In this document: positions 29,501 to 32,704 of the stretch, piece by piece
Layout of the letters: the number at the start of each line of letters is the position of its first letter
Numbering within the stretch: position 1 is the stretch's first letter
Source of the DNA: JBMTVN01 sp046047235
Lineage (GTDB): Bacteria; Verrucomicrobiota; Verrucomicrobiia; Limisphaerales; JAHDYP01
Direction of reading: 5' to 3'
Length of the DNA stretch: 32,704 nt
NCBI GenBank assembly: GCA_046047235.1
Contig: JBJOII010000082.1
Coordinates: forward strand, 1-32,704
Program-made: the position numbers and the translations under genes
The notes under the pieces: generated by a model
Told to the model about the DNA's origin: nothing
The model's database searches: none
Seen by the model: only the letters and a program-made list of their open reading frames with translations

Positions 29501-32494
29501 TGGAACCATATCCCGGTCATTCGCTGGATCGCACCGGTGGAGTTGGGCAGTGTGGACGTTGTCGGTCGGCTGCGCATCCGGTGGAGCGGTTCGGGTGGTG
29601 TGGGCAGTCCGGTTGATGTGGATGTGGTGGTGGCCCTCCTGGATCTATCTGCCGGAACAGTCACGCCGCTGCTGAGCACCACTGTGAGCAAGCCGACCGC
29701 CGGTGATTCCATTGGTGATGAGGTCTTGTTGAATGTAGACCTGCGCAATGTCCTGGCCAGTCAAGGGGATGAAGTGATCGTGACCCACCGGGCGAGACAG
29801 GCGAAGTCCAGTCGCTGGATTGACTTGATTGATGACCTGACGATCCTGCCAAGCGGGATCGCGCGTTACGGCGATGTTACACTGGATGTTCGGGTGAACA
29901 CCCCGCCCGTGGCGTTGGGGGATCAGGTGGGTTCGGCGTTGCACTTTGATGGTTCGGGCTCCGTATCACTGGCAAGCACTCCTGCTCTCCAGATTACCGG
30001 CAGCCAGACATTGGAGATGTGGATAAGGCCGGTGGATTTTTCAAACCGGCAGAATCCTCTGGCGAAAGCGTATGCCGGTGAGGGCACGATGACTTTGGAG
30101 CGGGACGGCAGAGTGAACTATTACTATGGTCGGCTGGGGAGTAACGGTGGGGTGGGCGGGTTGGACTATCAGGGCATCAGCACCCGGCTCGCTTTGCCGT
30201 TGAAGCGCTGGACCCACCTGGCTTTGGTGCGTGATCTCGAGGCCATGGTGCTGCGGTGGTATTTGAACGGCGAGCTGGTGAACGAAAGTCCGGCGCTATT
30301 CAGCGCTGCGGCTGCCGGCAGTGGTGCCTTCTATCTCGGGGCGGGTTATCAGTCCAACTTCCGGGGGGATCTGGATGAGGTTCGGGTTTGGAATGTTGCA
30401 CGGAGCCAGGCGGAGATTCGCTCCACCCTTCGAGCCCGGCTCACGGGTGAGGAGCCCGGGCTTGTGGCCTACTGGGACTTTGAGGAGAACGCAGGGTTAG
30501 TGCTGGGGGATCGCAGCACCAACAGCCTGAATGGCTCGATATCCAGCTCGCTGGCGGGCCGTTGGGTTCCTTCCGTGGCACCGTTTACAGGCGCAGTTGA
30601 GGTTCCCGAGGATTCACTTTCCAGCCTTCAGTTCACGGGTGCGGACGCGGATGGTGACGCGTTGGTGTTCAGGGTTCAGTCCACCCCTGAGTCGGGCATC
30701 CTGTATCAGACGCCGGATGCGGTGGTTTCCGGTGAACGGGTGATTGCTCCAGGCGCGCTGGAATTCAACGGCTTCAAGGACATCGCGGTCATCCCCGGTC
30801 ATCCCGACACGCGGCTGGCGGGAAGGCAGCAATGGACCATTTCGGCCTGGGTCAAGCCGGTGGCGCGCCGAGTGGATTACGCGACGTTCTTCAGTGAGGG
30901 GAATTGGGAGGTGTCGCTGGGACTGGACCGGAACACCGGGCGGCTGGAGAGCTGGGTCAATAATGGCAATCAGTTGGAGAGCAATGACACTGTGCCTCTG
31001 GGTGAATGGAGCCATGTGATATTGACTGCCGTTCGCGGCGGCAGTCGGGTCTTTTATTTGAACGGGGTGCCTGTCGGTGAAGGTCCGATGCCTGACTTGG
31101 ACGCCTTTGCTGCGCAACCCGACAGCTTTTTGGGTTTCTACGGGTATGAAGGCTGGCTGGATGAAGTAGCCATTTGGGGACGCGCGCTGACGGCAAGCGA
31201 GGTGTCCGTCCTTTGGGACCAGAAACTTACTGGCGCGGAGCCTGACTTGTTGGGGCTTTGGCAGTTTGATGAAACCGACGGGGTTGATTTGCCGGACGCC
31301 AGTCCTTTTGGTAATGTCGGCTCTCTTGTTGTTCCTCCCGGCGAAACCCCGGCCAATCGTGTTACCCCAGGCTTTGCCGCTGCTGATCTTCTTTTCCCGG
31401 TGGTGAGCCATCCTGAAGGACGCATCCTGATTCAGCCTGACCCGGGTTTTGCCGGTGTTGATTTCATTCAGTTTTCGGCCGAGGACGGGAAGGTCCGCTC
31501 TTCTCCGGCCACTCTGCCTTTGTGGGTGGTGCCCTCCAACGACGCCCCGATAGCCGTCGACGACGTGGTGCCGGTTCTCAGTGGTCAGGCGGAGCTTTTA
31601 GACAGCCTCCTTACGAACGACATGGACGAAGAGGGTGACCTGTTTGAGCTGGTGGACTTCTCTCAGCCGGCGCACGGGATCGTCGCGCTCCATCCATCCG
31701 GCCATTTGGTCTACCGGAGTGAGGCGAATTATGCAGGGGTGGATAGCTTCACCTATCGGATCACCGACGGCCAACTGGTGAGCGAGCCGGCTTTGGTGAG
31801 GTTGGAGGTTGAAGCCGCGGGGACATACAGCTGGATCAACCCGGCGGGCGGTAACTGGAGCGATCCCTTGAACTGGCAGGGGGGTATTGTGCCGGGACCG
31901 GAGGATCTGGCGGTGATTGATGTTCCGGGGGATTACACCGTCAATGCCGATGTAAACATTGATGTACGCAGGCTGGTGTTGGGAGGTGCGGCGGGTTCCA
32001 CCAATCGTTTAAGTGTGAGCAGTCGCACTGTGACTTCCTCGCAGCCCATCCTGGTGCTGTCGGGTGGGGTTTTCGCCATGTCGGGGGGCATCTTGGGTTC
32101 TGGAACTGACGTGGTTATTGAAGGCGTCATGGAATGGACCGGGGGCACGATGGATGGAACGGGGAGCACGCGTATTGAAGCCGGGGGCATGCTGAATGCA
32201 TCGGGCACGAGCATACGCTACCTCAATAACGGTCGTGTCCTTGAGAACTACGGGACGTTCAACTGGAGTGACACGGGTCGGTTGTATGTCAATTCGGGCA
32301 CGGGCTACTTCTACAACCGGGTTGGCGGTCTGGTGGAGATGACCGGGGATGGCCTGCTGGATGCTGGCTATTCGTATGAGCTGGTGGTGGTCAACGAGGG
32401 GGTTTGGCGCGATCTTCAACAACGCGGGCCTGCTGGAGGTGCTCAGTGGTACGGTGCGCTTGAACACCTATGGCACGAGCACGCATGCGGGTAG
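20441..32494 (+). CDS. Giant adhesin-like exported protein, main part (CnaB-like, Ig, PA14, LamG, cadherin-like)
   Basis: An open frame of 4017 codons. The ATG at 20441 is only the first Met in this frame: the first about 18 residues look like wrong-frame reading, there is no signal peptide, and the real N-terminus is the part beginning at 18220. Order: 20560-20940, head ending GGRVALLNMRQGVSAIRP; 20950-24760, about 13 CnaB/carboxypeptidase-regulatory-like repeats; 24776-26945, several bacterial Ig domains (IDPEDAAVGVNLLPSLTAVF); 26951-27010 and 27776-27935, thrombospondin-3-like Asp-rich calcium loops; 27150-27590, PA14; three LamG jellyrolls near 27970, 29935 and 30757; cadherin-like/Big_9 domains; 31820 on, start of a beta-helix. 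These parts bind carbohydrate, calcium or partners, so a surface adhesin or large matrix protein is likely. The frame leaves the protein at about 32400 and stops at TAG 32492-32494 because of a second +1 shift. Confidence 0.8.
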   Translation: MVRPVSCVVVRPCACVVVNAAIVQDNNRDGVGEALFAATETVVREVPPALVAVSQDLEVNAGRPPRWCGGPPWANYGTVLAVVYSKPMDDVGAGNPHSYGLDGGNRAASVKIQPGGRVALLNMRQGVSAIRPRTMTVSGVMDPRGNPIGEASMGVYSVYPGTEIPFKQGVAVKGRVVGGTGAGVAGVPVTLTMYDEQQTAFECVPFVVRSSQVRTDEEGNFSFDFVMGGISYSISATDTSGLDDAALELIMESASGDAFSREKLLELANSPAAKDTLLGAFAVGAIPQAIAKAEGLDRALLRDLVPLGSGREGQEVPVVLRFRGRASVAGTVLGPDGVTPVANAAVNLYPDPDSREMGRGVFSDSEGRFAFFGVPLGVFSVQVATGDGQQRTVAGVVEQPGGLVEVPVVMPGLPTQTTTLQGRILESDGITPHPGGRVFIGQYSASQNEVREVVAIVEADSDGAWLASGVPANSYSVVAVSLDGKRKGVRESIDASPGVIAYVNIPLQSVTRVYGKVQFADGRPAVNALVGGGEVLVRTDGLGRFELPGVPVGERVLSAGLERDPSAGLDFPRLGSQRATIIAGTDNYVLITLRPAGRIYGRVFDAIGNPVPGVRVAIPEEGGFSWTEADAEGNYFFENLPLKSAYTLSAPAPAVVDTDTGELIDQIKTGGEEEILAAIGEAFALFTGANDPFLNGEQVQFNPLTWGFVKTALRFDGENVRADIRYLRQGSVSGIVLNHQGVPIGARVRLTGTKPRINGDVGFGIRAERDSDPATGVFEFPGQLLEGPWGVQAANPFYPVVLSESGTTTILDPDVEGLTLQFPEAREVNGRIAGRVFLPDGNLAGAGVQVHISFGGDYVIQTDESGFFDTQIALPALDSYGRSIGYRMEADDPVTGLRGISSVQMSPGITNTVDIHLIARDGALEVRVLRAGGQPAAGAMVSFEQGSYPRDRGTGFADASGVILFENLFVGSYAVKAEAVEGATIVSGRAAAGVGSSGAASVTVILSGTASIEGVFLKPDRITPIPFAQVAVGSLGFAATDELGRFRFDGLPVGSFVLQGSDPVTGASGNAVVNIQFAGQTKVVELIETPRGTVNGRVLNSYGDGYQAGAKVTLRPSGIGAVDRTVTTGPDGGFSFPGTPKGDFVVEAVSGESLYRGQVAGVLPFTADSVDVEVGLEPLSRLEVVVLDSGGTNQLQGMQVRLALEGKINLVKDTDEAGVARFDGLILSAVYSLTVQDPAEAYNRHLESVSVLTQGDAEPVRVLMPGVGRVRGTVFGSDGLTPVENAEVRLLFNGEQYRGDEEVRFTSLDGTFDFDRMPVSGYRISASSLALGVSSSGELSAAGEEDVVELVLSESGTVRGQLVREDGVTPVVGVDVVLAFDSTSGLAGIAVERPAADGLFEFRNVPVGPVRLDAVAPSFGGVAREVGELVVNGEELDLGIVVMDESSPEVVRVVPAPTAVDVPTTAVVEVDFSEALDPETVSTSGVYLRGGNNRVPAAVELVENELGLHRRIRIAPLAPLQSEQLYEVVVLAGVLQNSTGGVIGTGPADRVGRTLVIPFVSSFTTRDSDPPVVSSVFPEDGAVQVDPRAVPRLSLSESIRREPLLMVLQGPGGVLVPGSIQLGLDGLVLSYLPEQELEPNTTYTLSVAGVMDLAGNLAVTQPIEVTFSTLDTVGPTISQLSIVNGLAPIAGTTRTVVAQLAEEEAGASVRFTRDLQPAGVVSASPYTLQVSLPQSGGTTIRAIASDRYGNDGPLAELRLDVIENQAPTLEFQRISPPSGPVPSGSFVLLDIVAEDDSQVVDLKAIVAGIASGDVASTNSSRLRVQGFVPADTGPGRRVEVYAEATDDSGASSGQRSLVIDVSDGTKPGVTISGPGEDVRMEPGVSFVVDLRLSDNFGVSGVEVRASGAFALTNTVVFEPGVLTGDRSVDVLVPSEVVPDGDSVELTVFAFDAAGNRSAAVHGGYRLVDRVGPELLSIDPEDAAVGVNLLPSLTAVFSEALDPASVVSSNVVLTVLGGEDPVPVDAVLSEDGMILTVRPVSSLMVETDYQLLLTTSVTDLAGNPLAAESITSFRTGDFRFVSPLDGAQLVEGQALTLEAASTTTTGIAGVEFFMGDVVLGVVTNTPYMLAWTAPAVSGSVVERVEITARATNADAVVLAEGLVRVDVHPGAEDADGDGRDNGTEILEGSDPFRFDAIPSVTGPESVELVQGVVSSIAFGATDADANLRRLVAYGGLGGSGVLRADYYRLGSSLSSLSGVNWDRTPDLTALVDELDINPGSEGMWPGGPVDYFGVRFSGMLVVPQEGNYTFWSSSDDGSALYVDGQRVVNNDGLHGYLESAGNIQLTAGLHQFELRFFENAGSSAIQASWAGPGMGRRVLIASDFSPVSFAQWEESGSIDLQSPDPMSGLSGNLQVRKDDPGSAVLRVQAIDDHGLAGEWSVALTVLPDLDGDGVADRDDPDKDGDGLSNVDETMVGTDPLNPDSDGDGIPDGLDGLPLAANRPPVAGILSAGNALSFDGVDDFAQRLVPDNSVYPGTQSWTVSLWMRSTGLSTNRETLLEHQYRSGSIIRRMALALDEAGAAEFSVMDDNGQLATVLGESDLRDGNWHHVAGVLDRSFGELRLLVDGRPVARTDALLSSVSIFGSSSTLSLGRSSGTVGGDFVEYFSGQLDEVQMWKLARSNEAILNDYQRPLRGDENGLAGYWSMDAGLGLFDPDDSLGLNDLLLGQGIETNAPARVASGAVVYGDGIVLLETLDASTLTLSAYDADGEELVIRVSSLPDHGVLYQTADGVTPGEPISIEVGVVTDPLGRVIYLPDSTFIGVDHFTYRVSDGYLDSQPTGLELRLSSIDPGSPVAVADAAVAYQNSVQLLEGLLDNDDLSGGSNLEILHVFSPQHGTAEIVGAGAVSYAPDPDYTGADNFVYVLGNGVSWNRFDDWDNGLGSATFSGNPDDDRFGFRTWQADYVQGGALDEANPWFTQHGARMVWDNSWFGGTALWARGNDLSPLVSSTGSTHVLSSAELWNHIPVIRWIAPVELGSVDVVGRLRIRWSGSGGVGSPVDVDVVVALLDLSAGTVTPLLSTTVSKPTAGDSIGDEVLLNVDLRNVLASQGDEVIVTHRARQAKSSRWIDLIDDLTILPSGIARYGDVTLDVRVNTPPVALGDQVGSALHFDGSGSVSLASTPALQITGSQTLEMWIRPVDFSNRQNPLAKAYAGEGTMTLERDGRVNYYYGRLGSNGGVGGLDYQGISTRLALPLKRWTHLALVRDLEAMVLRWYLNGELVNESPALFSAAAAGSGAFYLGAGYQSNFRGDLDEVRVWNVARSQAEIRSTLRARLTGEEPGLVAYWDFEENAGLVLGDRSTNSLNGSISSSLAGRWVPSVAPFTGAVEVPEDSLSSLQFTGADADGDALVFRVQSTPESGILYQTPDAVVSGERVIAPGALEFNGFKDIAVIPGHPDTRLAGRQQWTISAWVKPVARRVDYATFFSEGNWEVSLGLDRNTGRLESWVNNGNQLESNDTVPLGEWSHVILTAVRGGSRVFYLNGVPVGEGPMPDLDAFAAQPDSFLGFYGYEGWLDEVAIWGRALTASEVSVLWDQKLTGAEPDLLGLWQFDETDGVDLPDASPFGNVGSLVVPPGETPANRVTPGFAAADLLFPVVSHPEGRILIQPDPGFAGVDFIQFSAEDGKVRSSPATLPLWVVPSNDAPIAVDDVVPVLSGQAELLDSLLTNDMDEEGDLFELVDFSQPAHGIVALHPSGHLVYRSEANYAGVDSFTYRITDGQLVSEPALVRLEVEAAGTYSWINPAGGNWSDPLNWQGGIVPGPEDLAVIDVPGDYTVNADVNIDVRRLVLGGAAGSTNRLSVSSRTVTSSQPILVLSGGVFAMSGGILGSGTDVVIEGVMEWTGGTMDGTGSTRIEAGGMLNASGTSIRYLNNGRVLENYGTFNWSDTGRLYVNSGTGYFYNRVGGLVEMTGDGLLDAGYSYELVVVNEGVWRDLQQRGPAGGAQWYGALEHLWHEHACG
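20458..20495 (+). repeat. Short direct repeat with CGT triplets
   Basis: CTGCGTCGTCGTCA occurs at 20458-20471 and again at 20482-20495, a 24-bp offset, each with three CGT triplets. Such a repeat is prone to slippage in replication or to assembly error. A 24-bp duplication alone keeps the frame, so it does not itself explain the shift, but it marks the spot as unstable. Confidence 0.6.
20950..24760 (+). repeat. About 13 tandem CnaB/carboxypeptidase-regulatory-like protein repeats
   Basis: A pattern of G-x-V/I-x-G-R/T-V...D-G..P-V-x-N/G-A-x-V...T-D-x-x-G-x-F-x-F...G-x-Y/F-x-V recurs every 50-85 codons. Examples are ASVAGTVLGPDGVTPVANAA, TRVYGKVQFADGRPAVNALV, GRIYGRVFDAIGNPVPGVRV, GRVRGTVFGSDGLTPVENAE and GTVRGQLVREDGVTPVVGVD. 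The copies are well diverged in DNA. Such arrays form rod-like stalks that hold a binding tip away from the cell surface (family knowledge). Confidence 0.7.
27150..27590 (+). other. PA14 domain
   Basis: The stretch from VLRADYYRLGSSLSS through FGVRFSGMLVVPQEGNYTFW, SSDDGSALYVDGQRVVNNDG and LTAGLHQFELRFFENAGSSA is a textbook PA14 pattern, with the DDG-x-x-L-Y-V-D-G loop that can bind Ca and sugar. It is flanked on both sides by Asp-rich calcium-loop repeats (DADGDGRDNGTE and DLDGDGVADRDDPDKDGDG). PA14 domains often bind carbohydrate. Confidence 0.85.
27970..28560 (+). other. LamG-like jellyroll domain 1
   Basis: Signature: NALSFDGVDDFAQRL, SWTVSLWMRSTG, DGNWHHVAGVLDR, LRLLVDGRPVA, YFSGQLDEVQMWKLARSNEA and GLAGYWSMDAG. 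This is the concanavalin-A-like fold (LamG_3 type), likely binding glycans. Confidence 0.85.
29210..29880 (+). other. Unrecognised module apparently inserted in a cadherin-like domain
   Basis: A Big_9/cadherin-like domain (VAVADAAVAYQNSVQLLEGL ... YAPDPDYTGADNFVYVL) breaks off after LGNG. Its expected last strand seems to appear only after about 220 residues, as GDVTLDVRVNTPPVA. The insert is Trp-rich (SWNRFDDWDNG, NPWFTQHGARMVWDNSWFGG, LWARGNDLSPLV) with a beta-rich second half. It could be a carbohydrate-binding beta-sandwich, but I do not recognise it. Confidence 0.45.
29935..30490 (+). other. LamG-like jellyroll domain 2
   Basis: Signature: GSALHFDGSGSVSL, QTLEMWIRPVDFSN, WTHLALVRDLEAM, LRWYLNGELVNE, FRGDLDEVRVWNVARSQAEI and GLVAYWDFEENAG. 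Same fold as the first LamG domain and related in sequence. Confidence 0.85.
30757..31275 (+). other. LamG-like jellyroll domain 3, nested inside a cadherin-like domain
   Basis: Signature: ALEFNGFKDIAVIPG, QQWTISAWVKPVAR, GEWSHVILTAVRGG, RVFYLNGVPVG, YEGWLDEVAIWGRALTASEV and LLGLWQFDETDG. It interrupts a cadherin-like domain whose uninterrupted relative is at 28680-28980: the host domain begins EVPEDSLSSLQFTGADADGD...SGILYQTPDAVVSGERV and resumes after the LamG as HPEGRILIQPDPGFAGVDFI. Confidence 0.8.
31820..32400 (+). other. Start of a beta-helix/adhesin-stalk region
   Basis: The motif GTYSWINPAGGNWSDPLNWQ followed by IVPGPEDLAVIDVPGDYTVN and then short Gly/Ser/Thr/Val repeats (GGVFAMSGGILGSGTDVVIE, GGTMDGTGSTRIEAGG, NYGTFNWSDTGRLYVNSGTG) is typical of the entry to parallel beta-helix regions in large bacterial adhesins. 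It continues past the second frameshift and beyond the right edge. Confidence 0.65.
32343..32491 (+). other. Second +1 frameshift zone, probably at a G5 run
   Basis: The upstream frame stops at TAG 32492-32494, and the downstream frame has a TGA at 32340-32342, so the shift lies between. Removing one G from GGGGG at 32398-32402 turns the text into VVVNEGFGAIFNNAGLLEVL, which continues the 'N-N-A/G-x-L-x-V' adhesin pattern. In the unshifted frame the protein degenerates to WRDLQQRGPAGGAQWYGALE and ends. Confidence 0.7.
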
Positions 32495-32704
32495 TTTTGC
32501 GGTGGCCTCGGGTGCAGTTTTGAACTTTGACGGCGGGACCCATGTCTTGAACGAGGGGAGCTCCATGAGCTCGCAGGGAGTGGTGACGGTGACCGGGGCG
32601 ACGGTGGTGACTCGCCCCGGGGTGGATCTCGTGCTGCCGGACTTGTCTATTACGAGCGGTTCGATGGCCACGGACGGGGCCCTGACCGTAGGAGATTTGA
32701 CTTT
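32403..32704 (+). CDS. Giant adhesin-like exported protein, third frame segment, C-terminus beyond the right edge
   Basis: Exactly one frame is open from 32403 to the right edge, 100 codons without stop: FGAIFNNAGLLEVLSGTVRL, then AGSFAVASGAVLNFDGGTHV, LNEGSSMSSQGVVTVTGATV and so on. The repeated short strands 'L-x-V-x-S/A-G-x-V/L-x-N/V' continue the beta-helix of the preceding 32 kb. It has no start codon of its own and is read as the downstream part of the same gene after the +1 shift. The gene's real end, and any cell-surface anchor or secretion signal, lies outside the window. Confidence 0.7.

Overview
The window looks like GC-rich chromosomal DNA from a free-living Gram-negative bacterium, most likely of the Verrucomicrobiota or a close relative in the PVC group. 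This is inferred from gene style, not from a marker gene: very long secreted multidomain proteins, C-terminal modules ending in F-Y-R-L, LamG/PA14/cadherin-like mixtures, and a 'SW..P.GGNWSDP.NW' beta-helix entry motif. No rRNA, tRNA, transposase, phage gene or CRISPR array was seen. Almost every base is coding; the only gaps are 144 bp (1644-1787) and about 120 bp (3299-3420).

Layout. (1) Positions 1-1643, minus strand: the first 547 codons of an exported protein of unknown function that runs off the left edge. (2) Positions 1788-3298, plus strand: a tight two-gene unit of a small antibiotic-biosynthesis-monooxygenase (LsrG-like) protein and an iron-type alcohol dehydrogenase in which one of the four usual metal ligands is Gln. 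(3) Positions 3421 to the right edge, plus strand: an apparent operon of very large exported proteins. It starts with a 647-residue DUF11/F-Y-R-L-repeat protein. Next is a 4281-residue protein with a complete LCAT-type lipase triad in its middle and a tandemly duplicated, unrecognised module of about 290 residues at its C-terminus. Last comes a still larger adhesin-like protein of at least about 4,850 residues, carrying about 13 CnaB/carboxypeptidase-regulatory-like repeats, bacterial Ig domains, calcium-loop repeats, PA14, three LamG domains and the start of a beta-helix stalk.

The last gene is broken into three reading frames by two +1 shifts, one bounded to 20435-20517 and one to 32343-32491 (probably in the G5 run at 32398-32402). 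The protein sequence reads sensibly across both, so it is read here as one gene. The shifts may be sequencing or assembly indels, recent mutations, or less likely programmed.

How the parts could work together (inference): the three large genes are nearly contiguous (1-nt gap or a 13-nt gap depending on start, then an ATGA overlap), so they are probably co-transcribed and translationally coupled. All carry export signals. The two giants share an Ig/beta-sandwich head style seen in RHS-like surface proteins. The set could make a cell-surface or secreted assembly in which one giant provides adhesion and carbohydrate binding and the other delivers a lipid acyl-hydrolase or acyltransferase plus an unknown duplicated effector-like module. 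That is a hypothesis, not a demonstrated system.
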